NCBI GenBank assembly: GCA_947484295.1
Contig: CANKOW010000005.1
Coordinates: 1 to 38,741, forward strand
Length of the DNA: 38,741 bases
Reading direction: 5' to 3'
Origin: Alcaligenaceae bacterium
GTDB lineage: Bacteria > Pseudomonadota > Gammaproteobacteria > Burkholderiales > Burkholderiaceae_B
Shown: in pieces, positions 1-11,389 of the stretch
Layout of the letters: each line of letters begins with the position of its first letter
How positions within the stretch are numbered: the stretch's first letter is position 1
Notes under the pieces: generated by a model
Databases searched by the model: none
What the model was told of the DNA's origin: nothing
What the model saw: only the letters and a program-made list of their open reading frames with translations
Translations under genes and position numbers: made by a program

Positions 1-2723
<2,723 letters not shown>

Positions 2724-2848
2724 TTATAGCCGCAGGCGTGACCTTTGCGGGAACTACGCCTAGCCATTTTGGCAAACTGCCTCGAAACCAGACGACGAGC
2801 AGGCTCTTGTTGACGCCCGTCTCTGCCACGGTCGATCGAACGACCGAT

Positions 2849-4666
2849 TTAACGACCGAGTGGCTTTGTGCGCCGCAACAACCAGTCCAACCCCTCACCG
2901 TCGAGGCGCGGCGCTAAGCGTGCGCGAACTTCTTGGTGGTAGGCGTTTAGCCAAGCGATTTCATCGTCGCGCAGTTGACTGACCTGGATACAGGTCGCGT
3001 CAATCGGGCAAAGTGTCAGGGTTTCGAACTCAAGAAACTCGCCAAACTCAGATTCGCCTGCGCTTTGATTGCAAACCAGGTTTTCAATGCGAATTCCCCA
3101 GCGGCCCGGGCGATACAACCCTGGTTCGTTTGAGGTGATCATGCCCGGCTGCATCGCAGTGTGCGGGGCGGGCGCAGCACGGTATGAAATCACTTGCGGG
3201 CCTTCGTGCACATTCAGGTAATACCCCACCCCGTGACCCGTGCCATGGCCATATTCGGCCAAACGATCCCACAAAGGCGCGCGTGCGACTGCATCGAGCA
3301 TTGGAGAAGCGACACCGCGCGGAAACTTCAACCGTGACAAAGCAATCATCGCTTTGAGCACGGCCGTGTAATCGTCTTTTTGTGGCTCAGTCGGCGTGCC
3401 TACTGGCACAACACGCGTGATGTCGGTGGTGCCGCCCAGATATTGCGCGCCCGAGTCGATTAAGAGCAAGCCATCGCCTCTGATTTGCGCATGCGAAGCT
3501 TGCGTTGGGCGGTAATGGGGCATCGCACCATTAGCATTAAAGGCTGAAATCGTGCCAAAACTGCGCGACACAAAGCCTGGTTGCTCAGAGCGCAACACAA
3601 GCAGACGCTCGTCGATCATCAACTCGTTGAGTGGTGTGGCTTCGCAGCAAGCGATGGCCTGTTCGAGCCAGGCAAAAAACGCACACAAGGCTGCGCCGTC
3701 TTGCTCCATAACGCGTCGTACGTGACTCAGTTCGAATTCGGTTTTTTGAGATTTAAAAAAGGTGCTGGGGTTGATGTTACGTACAGTGCGCGTGCGCAAC
3801 CGATCGATCAAAGCGCAGGTCGTGCGGGCTGGGTCGAACAGCAACGTGTCTTGCACGGGCAACTCGGCCAAAACCTGCGCCACCGTGTCGTAAGGCCGCA
3901 CGTAAACCTGAGCTTCGGCGAGTTTGCTAATGAGGGCAGCGTCGACCTTGCCGGGCAACACAAATAACTGCGCATCGGTCAAGCCGATTAAGACATGTGA
4001 CAGAAATACCGGATTAAACGAGACATCACTGCCGCGTAAATTCAACAGCCAGGCCACGTCATCCAGCGTGGATACGAAATGCCACTGAGCACCTTGTTCA
4101 AGCATGGCCTCGCGCACGCGCGCTAGTTTGTCTTGTCGCGAGGCACCTGCAATCTCTACAGGCAAGTCGCGCACAGCTGCGGTCGGCAATGGGGGGCGTT
4201 CAGGCCAACAGTGCCCCGGCAAATCCAGATCTAGTTTTAGCGCGATGCCGCGGGGAGTCAACACCTCGAGTAATGTGTCGCGCGCCGACAAACCCAACGC
4301 ACGACCATCAACCGCCACCGTCGCACCATCGGCCATTTGCGTGGCCAACCACGTGGTATGAGCAGGGTCAGTCGCCACGCCAATTTTCATGAGGGTAACC
4401 GCGCTGCCCCCCAGTTCGGCCTCGGCTTGCACCCAATACCGGCTATCCACCCAAAGGCCAGCAAAATCCTGTGTCACGACAACGGTGCCAACCGAACCGC
4501 TAAACCCAGTCAGCCAAGGGCGCAACTGCCAGTAATCGGGCAAATACTCAGACAAATGCGGGTCTGCCGAAGGCACAAGACAAGCCTGCACATTGGTCGC
4601 CTGCATGGCAGTACGCAGCGCCGCCAGAGCAGCAGAGGAACTCGAAGTCGATACGGAAGTTGTCAT
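2849..4666 (-). CDS. pepP: Xaa-Pro aminopeptidase (M24B, three-domain type)
   Basis: About 605 residues, the size of the large eukaryotic-type aminopeptidase P with two creatinase-like N-terminal domains and a C-terminal pita-bread catalytic domain, rather than the roughly 440-residue E. coli PepP. Dinuclear-metal ligands are visible in IDSGAQYLGGTTDITR (two Asp), GHGTGHGVGYYLNVHEGP (His), SNEPGLY (Glu) and RIENLV (Glu). It removes N-terminal residues preceding proline, probably in the cytoplasm. I chose the ATG at 4666 (MTTSVSTSS) over a GTG eight codons upstream, because the ATG overlaps the stop of a preceding mini-ORF as ATGA and gives a normal N-terminus. An imperfect tandem repeat lies directly upstream. 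The symbol is used in the family sense. Confidence 0.88.
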   Translation of the reverse strand: MTTSVSTSSSSAALAALRTAMQATNVQACLVPSADPHLSEYLPDYWQLRPWLTGFSGSVGTVVVTQDFAGLWVDSRYWVQAEAELGGSAVTLMKIGVATDPAHTTWLATQMADGATVAVDGRALGLSARDTLLEVLTPRGIALKLDLDLPGHCWPERPPLPTAAVRDLPVEIAGASRQDKLARVREAMLEQGAQWHFVSTLDDVAWLLNLRGSDVSFNPVFLSHVLIGLTDAQLFVLPGKVDAALISKLAEAQVYVRPYDTVAQVLAELPVQDTLLFDPARTTCALIDRLRTRTVRNINPSTFFKSQKTEFELSHVRRVMEQDGAALCAFFAWLEQAIACCEATPLNELMIDERLLVLRSEQPGFVSRSFGTISAFNANGAMPHYRPTQASHAQIRGDGLLLIDSGAQYLGGTTDITRVVPVGTPTEPQKDDYTAVLKAMIALSRLKFPRGVASPMLDAVARAPLWDRLAEYGHGTGHGVGYYLNVHEGPQVISYRAAPAPHTAMQPGMITSNEPGLYRPGRWGIRIENLVCNQSAGESEFGEFLEFETLTLCPIDATCIQVSQLRDDEIAWLNAYHQEVRARLAPRLDGEGLDWLLRRTKPLGR

Positions 4667-4816
4667 TTGGAAGGGCACGTAAAAGCACACAAGACCAACA
4701 GACCACTAAACACACAATAGTCCGAGGCCATGATGGTCATTTGGAGGGGCGAGCAAGTAACCTAAATTAACAGACCACTAAACATACATGTGGCCGACAC
4801 AGTCTTCGTCATTTAG
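4662..4816 (-). repeat. Imperfect tandem repeat (72/74 bp) at the dedA-pepP junction
   Basis: Plus-strand anchors GTCATTT occur at 4662, 4736 and 4808, spaced 74 and 72 bp. The block ACAGACCACTAAACA occurs near 4699 and 4769. On the minus strand each unit ends CC(C/T)TC(T/C)AAATGAC: the dedA stop, an intermediate copy, and the pepP start. The first 44 positions of the two units align without gaps at about 73 percent identity by eye, and their last 30 bp are less similar. The likely ancestral arrangement was dedA TGA overlapping pepP ATG. Confidence 0.75.
4663..4740 (-). CDS. Possible 25-codon ORF overlapping the pepP start
   Basis: This mini-ORF begins MTIMASDY and ends TCPSK-stop. It starts at the ATGAC of the middle repeat copy, and its TGA overlaps the pepP ATG (ATGA). 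A sister mini-ORF of 16 codons (4762-4812) begins at the ATGAC that overlaps the dedA stop. Both contain FSGLL from the repeated segment. They may only be by-products of the tandem duplication, but translating the 25-codon ORF would keep dedA-to-pepP translational coupling. There is no evidence that it is a functional peptide. Confidence 0.2.
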   Translation of the reverse strand: MTIMASDYCVFSGLLVLCAFTCPSK

Positions 4817-5450
4817 AGGGACTAGAGAACTTCGCCTTGAGCACAGCAATAATGCCAGGCAAGATCGACAAGAAAATAATAAACAGAATCACCAGCGTCA
4901 GGTTGTTGCGCACGAAAGGCAGGTTGCCAAACCAGTAGCCTGCAACGGTCAGCGATACCACCCACAGCACCCCGCCGGTGACGTTGTAAAACAGAAAACG
5001 CTTGGGATCAAAGCGTGCAAAGCCCGCTACGAAAGGCGCCATGGTGCGGGCCAGCGGAATAAAGCGCGCAATGATGATGGTTTGGCCACCGTAACGATCG
5101 TAAAAACCTTGTGTGTAAGCCATATGCTTCGCGTTGACCAAGCTAGTGCGCGCGATCAGCGCTGCGCCAAACCAGCGACCAACCGAATAGTTCACCGCAT
5201 CGCCCACGATCGCTGCTGTCGTCAAAATGGCCATCAACAGATAGATATCCATCTTGCCCATGGCACACACTGCACCTGCGACAAACAGCAACGAGTCACC
5301 GGGCAAAAACGGCATAAATACTAAGCCCGTTTCGGCAAAAATAATCGCCACAAGCAAAGCGTAAATCCATACACCGTGCATCTCAATGAACTGCAACATT
5401 GTTTTATCAATATGCAGCAATAAATCTAACAGCCAGGTGAAGAATTCCAT
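4809..5450 (-). CDS. DedA/SNARE-associated family membrane protein
   Basis: This 213-residue integral membrane protein has DedA hallmarks: ETGLVFMPFLPGDSLLFVAGA (re-entrant loop with the conserved E and PGD), GDAVNYSVGRWFG, and RFIPLARTMAPFVAG, which contains the conserved R and P residues of the second re-entrant segment. Hydrophobic segments also lie near the N-terminus and at the C-terminus. DedA proteins help maintain membrane potential and recycle lipid carriers such as undecaprenyl phosphate; the substrate here is unknown. It lies 20 bp after the CoA-transferase B gene on the same strand and is followed by the tandem repeat and pepP, so it may sit mid-operon. Confidence 0.9.
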   Translation of the reverse strand: MEFFTWLLDLLLHIDKTMLQFIEMHGVWIYALLVAIIFAETGLVFMPFLPGDSLLFVAGAVCAMGKMDIYLLMAILTTAAIVGDAVNYSVGRWFGAALIARTSLVNAKHMAYTQGFYDRYGGQTIIIARFIPLARTMAPFVAGFARFDPKRFLFYNVTGGVLWVVSLTVAGYWFGNLPFVRNNLTLVILFIIFLSILPGIIAVLKAKFSSPSK

Positions 5451-5470
5451 CCCAAAAACCCTTAATGTGC

Positions 5471-6124
5471 CTACGCAACCAGCGAAACATTAAGTTTAGC
5501 AGCGGTGTGTTCTTGAACCTCAGACAGCGTGACACCTGGGGCGAGTTCAAGCAACTTGAGCCCGCTTGGTGTGATTTCAAACACGCCCATGTCGGTGATC
5601 ACCATGTCGATCACGCCCACGCCCGTCAAGGGCAAGGTGCACTTGGGTAATAATTTCATATCAACCGAGCCGTCTTTTTTACGCGCAACGTGTTCCATCA
5701 AGACAATGACGCGACCAACGCCCGCGACCAAGTCCATGGCCCCGCCCATCCCTTTCACCATCTTGCCTGGGATCATCCAGTTTGCGAGATCACCGGTCTC
5801 GGACACCTGCATGGCGCCCAGAATAGCCAAATTAATTTTGCCGCCGCGAATCATCGCGAACGAATCAGCCGACGAAAAAATCGACGAACCTGGGATCGGG
5901 GTGACCGTTTGCTTACCCGCATTGATCATGTCCGCGTCGACTTCGCTTTCAAGCGGAAACGGACCAATCCCCAACAAACCGTTTTCGGATTGCAACCACA
6001 CTTCAATCCCCTTGGGGACATGATTAGCGACCAAAGTGGGCAAACCAATACCCAGATTGACATAAAAACCATCTTGTAATTCGCGCGCCGCGCGTGCGGC
6101 CATTTCATCACGAGTCCATGCCAT
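5471..6124 (-). CDS. scoB: 3-oxoacid CoA-transferase subunit B
   Basis: This 217-residue beta subunit of a class I CoA-transferase contains [12 protein letters not shown], the conserved motif with the catalytic glutamate that forms the acyl-CoA thioester intermediate, and GGAMDLVAG. With subunit A it moves CoA from succinyl-CoA to acetoacetate or a related 3-oxoacid. An AAGGAGCA ribosome-binding site precedes the start, and subunit A ends 12 bp upstream. Sequence style fits the succinyl-CoA:3-ketoacid enzyme (ScoAB), but 3-oxoadipate CoA-transferase (PcaJ) belongs to the same family, so the exact acyl acceptor is inferred. Confidence 0.9.
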   Translation of the reverse strand: MAWTRDEMAARAARELQDGFYVNLGIGLPTLVANHVPKGIEVWLQSENGLLGIGPFPLESEVDADMINAGKQTVTPIPGSSIFSSADSFAMIRGGKINLAILGAMQVSETGDLANWMIPGKMVKGMGGAMDLVAGVGRVIVLMEHVARKKDGSVDMKLLPKCTLPLTGVGVIDMVITDMGVFEITPSGLKLLELAPGVTLSEVQEHTAAKLNVSLVA

Positions 6125-6136
6125 GTTGATTGCTCC

Positions 6137-6838
6137 TTAGTTTGCCGCGCGAACGGTGCGTTGTTCGATGCGTTTTTCAGGGGTCGCATTGATCACAATG
6201 CGATGCACATAAATACCGGGCAGATGAATCTGATCGGGGTCGAGTTCGCCAAGTTCAACTACTTTTTCAACCTCGACAACGGTTAACTTACCCGCCATCG
6301 CTACCGGCGGATTAAAGTTGCGCGCGGTTTTATGAAAAATCAAATTACCGCTACGATCAGCGATATAGGCTTTCACCAAAGAGATCTCGGGCACTAGGGC
6401 GCGCTCCATGACGTACTTTTCACCGTCAAACTCACGGATTTCTTTACCGTCTGCCACCACAGTGCCCACACCGGTGCGGGTGAAAAAGGCTGGGATACCT
6501 GCGCCACCGGCACGCAGGCGCTCGGCCAACGTGCCTTGAGGGGTGAATTCAAGTTCAAGTTCGCCCGCCAAAAACTGGCGTTCGAACTCTTTGTTTTCGC
6601 CTACGTACGAGGCGATCATTTTTTTAACCTGGCGCGTTTGCAGCAGCATACCCAAGCCAAAACCATCAACACCGGCATTGTTACTGATGCAGGTGAGATT
6701 TTGCACACCAAGGTCGCGTACCGCAGCGATCAAGGCCTCGGGGATACCACATAGGCCGAAACCACCCACTCCAAGCGTTTGCCCATCTTTAAGGATATCT
6801 TTCAGTGCCGCGATGGCACTGGGATAGAGCTTATTCAT
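6137..6838 (-). CDS. scoA: 3-oxoacid CoA-transferase subunit A
   Basis: This 233-residue alpha subunit has the glycine-rich CoA-binding segment GVGGFGLCGIPE near residues 22-33, followed by SNNAGVDGFGLG and GGAGIPAFFTRTGVGT, all characteristic of the SCOT alpha subunit. AGGAG lies a few bases before the ATG. It forms an adjacent pair with subunit B, and a thioesterase gene ends 33 bp upstream. It probably serves ketone-body, polyhydroxybutyrate or branched-acid catabolism. No 3-oxoadipate pathway genes are nearby, which favours the acetoacetate-type assignment. Confidence 0.9.
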   Translation of the reverse strand: MNKLYPSAIAALKDILKDGQTLGVGGFGLCGIPEALIAAVRDLGVQNLTCISNNAGVDGFGLGMLLQTRQVKKMIASYVGENKEFERQFLAGELELEFTPQGTLAERLRAGGAGIPAFFTRTGVGTVVADGKEIREFDGEKYVMERALVPEISLVKAYIADRSGNLIFHKTARNFNPPVAMAGKLTVVEVEKVVELGELDPDQIHLPGIYVHRIVINATPEKRIEQRTVRAAN

Positions 6839-6871
6839 TACACAGACTCCTGAGTATGCACGTTGACCAGA

Positions 6872-7315
6872 TTATCTACGATTTATCGGCTTTGCCAAAG
6901 CTTGCAATACCTCGGCGGGCCACGGGTGAGATTTATTGAGCTCGAAATCCATCCAGACCATCACCGACTTGCCCTGCGCGCAAAGTTCAAGGCGATCGGG
7001 GTAGACCACCGAAATATCAACCGTCTGCTCAAGGCTTGAGCGACCAATACTGACCACCCGTAGGCTGACTCGCACGGTTGCCGGGTAGGTGATAGCTTTT
7101 TTAAAATCGCACGAGCAGTGCACCACCACAGGGCCATAGCGCGTTGACTGGGGCGCCTGGCCTTCGTAGAACATCTTTAAACGCCCCTCTTCCATATAGC
7201 GGAAATAATTGGCGTTATTCAGGTGAGCCAAGGCGTCGGCATCAGACCAGCGCATGGGGATGTCTAAGTCGTAAATATCGCCCACCATCAGGGTTTGCGG
7301 TTCAGGGCCTGCCAA
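6872..7315 (-). CDS. Acyl-CoA thioesterase, hotdog (4HBT) family
   Basis: A single hotdog-fold domain of about 147 residues. MRWSDADALAHLNNANYFRYMEEGR contains the Asp-rich 4HBT active-site helix motif with D and H/N residues. Such proteins hydrolyse acyl-CoA or acyl-ACP thioesters; the substrate is unknown. Start choice is uncertain: TTG at 7315 has GGAG six bases upstream, TTG at 7327 lacks one, and the ATG at 7288 (MVGDIYDLD) gives 138 residues. It is divergent from ETF-QO and leads the minus-strand run into scoAB. Confidence 0.82.
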   Translation of the reverse strand: MAGPEPQTLMVGDIYDLDIPMRWSDADALAHLNNANYFRYMEEGRLKMFYEGQAPQSTRYGPVVVHCSCDFKKAITYPATVRVSLRVVSIGRSSLEQTVDISVVYPDRLELCAQGKSVMVWMDFELNKSHPWPAEVLQALAKPINRR

Positions 7316-7382
7316 AGAGTTCTCCAAAAATCATGTCACGGGTTGCAAAAGGCGCTGTTCACGAGTTTGCAAGGCCCGCGCC

Positions 7383-7412
7383 ACGACAGCGTGTGCCCCT
7401 GTGCAATACAAT
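7383..7412 (+). promoter_or_regulatory. Candidate sigma-70 promoter for ETF-QO
   Basis: ACGACA (7383-7388) and TACAAT (7407-7412) are separated by 18 bp and lie about 45 bp before the ETF-QO start, in the divergent gap with the thioesterase gene. The -10 matches five of six consensus positions and the -35 four of six. Seen by eye only. Confidence 0.4.
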
Positions 7413-7457
7413 CGTCTCAGTAAATAAACATCATACCTTTGAAGCAGGGAGACTCTC

Positions 7458-9104
7458 ATGTCAGCACGCGAATCGATGAAATACGACGTTGTCGTGGTGG
7501 GTGGCGGCCCAGGCGGCTTAGCCACGGCGATTCGCCTTAAACAACTGGCCGCTGAACGCAGCCATGAGATTTCGGTTTGCGTGCTCGAAAAAGGCAGCGA
7601 AATCGGTGCGCACATTTTGTCAGGTGCAGTGATGGATCCGCAGGCATTGACCGAGTTGTTGCCTGACTGGAAAAATATGGGCGCCCCGCTGGATACGCCC
7701 GTGACAGAAGATGAATTTTTGTTTTTGAGTGAAACAGGCGCGCGTAAAACCCCTGATTGGTTACTGCCCGAGTGCTTTCAAAATCATGGCAACTACATTG
7801 TGAGTCTGGGCAAGGTTGCCCGTTGGATGGGCGAGCAAGCCGAGTCGCTTGGGGTTGAGATATTTCCGGGCTTTGCTGCGGCCGAAGTGCTGTACAACGA
7901 ACGGGGTGCAGTGCGCGGTGTTGCAACAGGCGATATGGGCGTCGGGCGCGATGGCAAGCCCACTGACCAGTACCAGCAAGGTATGGAGTTGTTAGCGAAG
8001 TACACCATTTTCGCTGAGGGCGCGCGCGGTCAGTTGGGTCGTGAACTCATTAGCAAGTTCAAGCTTGATCAAGGTCGTGACCCACAAAGCTATGGCATTG
8101 GGATTAAAGAGCTCTGGGAAGTCGCCCCCTCAAAATCACGACCAGGCGTAGTTGTGCACACCGCAGGCTGGCCGCTTGATTCAGACACCTACGGCGGCTC
8201 GTTTTTGTATCACCTGAACGACAACCTCGTTGCGGTCGGCATGGTGGTGGGCCTAGATTACGCAAATCCTTGGCTTTCGCCGTTTGAAGAGTTTCAGCGT
8301 TACAAAACACACCCATCAATTCGTGGCACGTTTGAAGGTGGTAAGCGCATTGCCTACGGCGCGCGCGCGCTGACCGCGGGCGGTTTGCTGTCATTACCCA
8401 AATTGGTGTTTCCGGGCGGTGCGTTGGTAGGCTGTGAGGCGGGCTTCTTGAACGCCTCGCGCATTAAGGGTAGCCACGCTGCAATCAAATCGGGCATGAT
8501 GGCGGCTGACGCGGCCTTTGATGCCTTGGTGGCCGAGCGTAGCGCAGACGAGTTGCCGGCTTATCCCGCAGCCTTTGAAGCGTCATGGTTACACACTGAA
8601 CTCAACAAAGCGCGCAACTTTAAACAATGGTTCAAAAAAGGCCGCACCATTGCAACGCTGATGACGGGTGTCGAGCAGTTTGTGCTTAAGGGCAACATCC
8701 CCTGGACCATTCATCGCACCAAGCCCGATCACGCTTGCCTGCAGCCGGCTGATCAATGCCCAAAAATTGAGTACCCAAAACCTGATGGTGTCTTAACCTT
8801 TGATCGTTTGACTTCGGTTTTCATTTCAAACACCAATCACGAAGAAAATCAGCCGATTCACCTGACACTCAAAGACGCGTCGGTACCCGTTAGTATTAAT
8901 CTGGCCAAGTACGCTGGCCCCGAAGCGCGCTACTGCCCTGCTGGCGTCTACGAGTACGTCAAAGACGACAACGGCAGCGATCGCTTGCAAATCAACGCCC
9001 AAAACTGCGTGCACTGCAAAACTTGCGATATCAAAGACCCCACACAGAATATTGTTTGGGTGACACCGCAAGGTGGTGAGGGGCCGGTTTATAACGCGAT
9101 GTAA
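7458..9104 (+). CDS. Electron transfer flavoprotein-ubiquinone oxidoreductase
   Basis: This 548-residue inner-membrane-associated enzyme passes electrons from ETF, charged by acyl-CoA and amino-acid dehydrogenases, to ubiquinone. The FAD-binding Rossmann motif VVVGGGPGGLATA is near residues 12-24, and ILSGAVMDP follows. The C-terminal ferredoxin-like domain (about 485-548) has CPAGVYEY and then NCVHCKTCDIKDP, the four-cysteine pattern for the [4Fe-4S] cluster, ending in GGEGPVYNAM as is typical. A GGGAG ribosome-binding site precedes the start, and length is normal. It fits the many acyl-CoA functions elsewhere in the window. Confidence 0.95.
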   Translation: MSARESMKYDVVVVGGGPGGLATAIRLKQLAAERSHEISVCVLEKGSEIGAHILSGAVMDPQALTELLPDWKNMGAPLDTPVTEDEFLFLSETGARKTPDWLLPECFQNHGNYIVSLGKVARWMGEQAESLGVEIFPGFAAAEVLYNERGAVRGVATGDMGVGRDGKPTDQYQQGMELLAKYTIFAEGARGQLGRELISKFKLDQGRDPQSYGIGIKELWEVAPSKSRPGVVVHTAGWPLDSDTYGGSFLYHLNDNLVAVGMVVGLDYANPWLSPFEEFQRYKTHPSIRGTFEGGKRIAYGARALTAGGLLSLPKLVFPGGALVGCEAGFLNASRIKGSHAAIKSGMMAADAAFDALVAERSADELPAYPAAFEASWLHTELNKARNFKQWFKKGRTIATLMTGVEQFVLKGNIPWTIHRTKPDHACLQPADQCPKIEYPKPDGVLTFDRLTSVFISNTNHEENQPIHLTLKDASVPVSINLAKYAGPEARYCPAGVYEYVKDDNGSDRLQINAQNCVHCKTCDIKDPTQNIVWVTPQGGEGPVYNAM

Positions 9105-9204
9105 GCTCATCGCCCGAGCAAGGGCTCGTGGTCTGCTCTCCTGAGAGCCTCCCAGCCTTCAGTTCAATTGAAGGGCGCGCATTATTAAAACCGAAAACAA
9201 GGGG

Positions 9205-10050
9205 ATGTTGTTAGGGCTGATCGGCGTCACCTTATTTGGGTTGACGCTGCCCGCAACACGTTTGGCGCTCGAATCGTTTCATCCTATTTTTATCGCGACC
9301 GGTCGCGCACTGCTGGCGACCGTATTGGCGGTGATTTATCTTGTTGCTGGTAAACATCGTCGCCCAACACTGCACGAATTCAAATATCTGTTGCTAGTCG
9401 TCATGGGCGTCGCGATTGGCTTTCCGGTCTTTACCGCTCTAGCCATGCAACAGGTTGACGCCTCGCATGGCGGCGTCATGCTTGGCATCATGCCCTTAAC
9501 CGTTGCGGCATGCGCCGCATGGCTCTTCAAAGAACGCCCCTCACTCGGGTTTTGGCTGATGGCCGCTCTGGGCAGTGCGCTCGTCGTTGTGTTTTCACTG
9601 ATGCGCGGTAATGGGAGTGTGCATTGGGCCGATCTCTCGCTACTGCTCGCCGTGTTAACAGGATCGATCTCATACGCGGCGGGGGGCTATTTAGCAAGAT
9701 CGTTGGGCGGCCTACAAGTCATCTCGTGGACGTTGGTGTTTGCCACACCGTTTTTAGTTTGGCCCGCAATCTGGTTTGCACCCAGCACTTGGCAAGCAAC
9801 CAACACAGCGTGGCTTGGCTTTTTGTATGTCGCCCTATTTAGCCAATACCTAGCGTTTTTACCGTGGTTCAAAGGCTTGTCGCTAGGCGGGATCGCACGC
9901 GTCGGGCAAGCGCAACTGCTTCAACCGTTCGTGACGATCATCGCTTCAGCGTGGATCTTAGGCGAAGTCGTTGATTGGGTAACCTGGGCCTTCGCCATCG
10001 CGGTGTTTACGGTTGTGGCGCTGGGTCGTCTGCTCGGGGCTAGGCGTTAA
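9205..10050 (+). CDS. DMT-superfamily (EamA) transporter
   Basis: This 281-residue, highly hydrophobic protein has about ten predicted membrane helices arranged as two EamA repeats (roughly 1-130 and 140-280). It opens with LIGVTLFGLTLPATRLAL, typical of RhaT/YdcZ-like metabolite exporters. The substrate cannot be told from sequence. AAGGGG sits unusually close to the ATG, so a start one codon later (TTG) is possible. It is 100 bp after ETF-QO; the gap holds two short inverted repeats without a T-run. Confidence 0.85.
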   Translation: MLLGLIGVTLFGLTLPATRLALESFHPIFIATGRALLATVLAVIYLVAGKHRRPTLHEFKYLLLVVMGVAIGFPVFTALAMQQVDASHGGVMLGIMPLTVAACAAWLFKERPSLGFWLMAALGSALVVVFSLMRGNGSVHWADLSLLLAVLTGSISYAAGGYLARSLGGLQVISWTLVFATPFLVWPAIWFAPSTWQATNTAWLGFLYVALFSQYLAFLPWFKGLSLGGIARVGQAQLLQPFVTIIASAWILGEVVDWVTWAFAIAVFTVVALGRLLGARR

Positions 10051-10128
10051 CGTGTGAAACCGTTACAAGTACGCTATGCTTAAATCACTTTCAATAGCCT
10101 TCTATCAACAAACTTCTTGAGTCTCAAC

Positions 10129-10416
10129 ATGTCCACGCGTCCGCAAGCAGTCCCCACCACGCAAATCGACAACGATCGTGTCATCGTGACTGAATGGCGC
10201 TTTGCGCCCGGCGCTGAGACGGGCTGGCATACCCATGGTCACGACTATGTGGTGGTGCCGACTATCAGTGGGATGTTGCACCTTGAAACGCCAGAAGGTT
10301 TAAAAGAATTTCCGTTAGTCGCTGGCAAGTCATACACCCGTGGTGCAGGGGTCAATCACAATGTGATCAACGCCAGTACCCACGAAGTTGCTTTCATCGA
10401 AATCGAAATCCGTTAA
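10129..10416 (+). CDS. Single-domain cupin protein
   Basis: About 95 residues forming one cupin beta-barrel. GAETGWHTHGHDYVVVP supplies the first metal-binding motif (G-x-x-x-x-W-H-x-H-x-H-type) and GAGVNHNVIN the second with its His. The protein is either a small metal-dependent enzyme or a ligand-binding protein. The ATG at 10129 was preferred to a TTG four codons upstream, though neither has a convincing ribosome-binding site. An HSL-type hydrolase gene begins 23 bp downstream, so the two are probably co-transcribed. Confidence 0.8.
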   Translation: MSTRPQAVPTTQIDNDRVIVTEWRFAPGAETGWHTHGHDYVVVPTISGMLHLETPEGLKEFPLVAGKSYTRGAGVNHNVINASTHEVAFIEIEIR

Positions 10417-10439
10417 TACAAAAAAGGACGAGACACATC

Positions 10440-11375
10440 ATGCTAGATCCACAAGCCAAAGCCCTGATTGATTTGATGATCGAAAAAGGGATTCCACCGG
10501 TACACACACTGACGGCGACTCAAGCGCGCGAAGCCTACGTGCAACGTCGTTTTTTTAGCCAGCCCGAAGCACCCGAGGTTGCCTCAAGCGTTGACACCGA
10601 TATCCCAGGCCCCGCTGGCAAAATTACCGTGCGCGGCTATCGCCCCAAAGACAGTGTGGCCTCAACGGTATTACCAGCGCTTGTTTACTACCACGGTGGT
10701 GGCCATGTGATCGGTGACATCGATACGCATGATGTGCTATGTCGTACCCTTTCAAATCTGGCGCACTGTGCGGTGTTTTCAGTGAACTATCGCCTGGCCC
10801 CTGAAAATGTGTTTCCGGCAGCGTCTGACGACTGCGTGGCTGCGACCAAATGGGTGCATGCCAATGCCAACGCACTCAAAGTTGACCCGGCGCGCATCGC
10901 CTTGGGCGGTGACAGTGCCGGTGGTCATTTGGCCGCGGTAGTCGCACTATCGCTCAAAGCAGACAACAGCTTTAAACCCGTCTTGCAACTGCTGATCTAC
11001 CCCGTCACTGACCCCAGCTCAGAACGTGAGTCGATGCGCACCAATGGCCAGGGCTACATGCTGACCAAAGAATCGATGAATTACTACTACGGCGCTTATA
11101 TGCCCGAAAAATGGATGCGCAACGATTGGCGTGGTGCACCGATGCTGGCTAAAGACCACTCAGGCTTGGCGCCTGCCTTCGTCATGACCGCAGGCTTTGA
11201 TCCGCTACGCGACGAAGGTGCCGACTACGCCGACAAGTTAACAATGGCAGGCGTCCCCACTCAATACGTTTGCTTCGAACGCCAGATTCATGGCTTCATC
11301 ACCATGGGGCGCATCATCGACGAGGCCAACACCGCCGCCGAACTGTGCGCGGCGGCGCTACGCGCTAAGTTTTAG
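10440..11375 (+). CDS. Alpha/beta hydrolase, hormone-sensitive-lipase family
   Basis: This 311-residue esterase-like protein has the HSL-family oxyanion motif YYHGGGHVIG (near residues 81-90), the nucleophile elbow GGDSAGG, an Asp in GFDPLRDEG and a His in QIHGF, giving a complete catalytic triad. There is no signal peptide, so it is likely a cytoplasmic esterase for short-chain or lactone substrates. AAAAGGACGAG precedes the start. It ends 14 bp from the convergent dehydratase gene. Lactone opening for the neighbouring sugar-acid genes is conceivable, but only by proximity. Confidence 0.9.
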   Translation: MLDPQAKALIDLMIEKGIPPVHTLTATQAREAYVQRRFFSQPEAPEVASSVDTDIPGPAGKITVRGYRPKDSVASTVLPALVYYHGGGHVIGDIDTHDVLCRTLSNLAHCAVFSVNYRLAPENVFPAASDDCVAATKWVHANANALKVDPARIALGGDSAGGHLAAVVALSLKADNSFKPVLQLLIYPVTDPSSERESMRTNGQGYMLTKESMNYYYGAYMPEKWMRNDWRGAPMLAKDHSGLAPAFVMTAGFDPLRDEGADYADKLTMAGVPTQYVCFERQIHGFITMGRIIDEANTAAELCAAALRAKF

Positions 11376-11389
11376 TGTTTGTCAAACTT

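Noticed and set aside
4662-4816. Repeat spacing considered as a small CRISPR or REP array.
   Set aside because: Only two units plus a partial, the repeated blocks are diverged, spacers also share similarity, and there are no cas genes; a tandem duplication explains it.
9135-9173. Inverted repeats GCTCTC-CT-GAGAGC and CTTCA-TGAAG between ETF-QO and the DMT transporter gene.
   Set aside because: Short stems without a following T-run; no good case for a terminator or operator.
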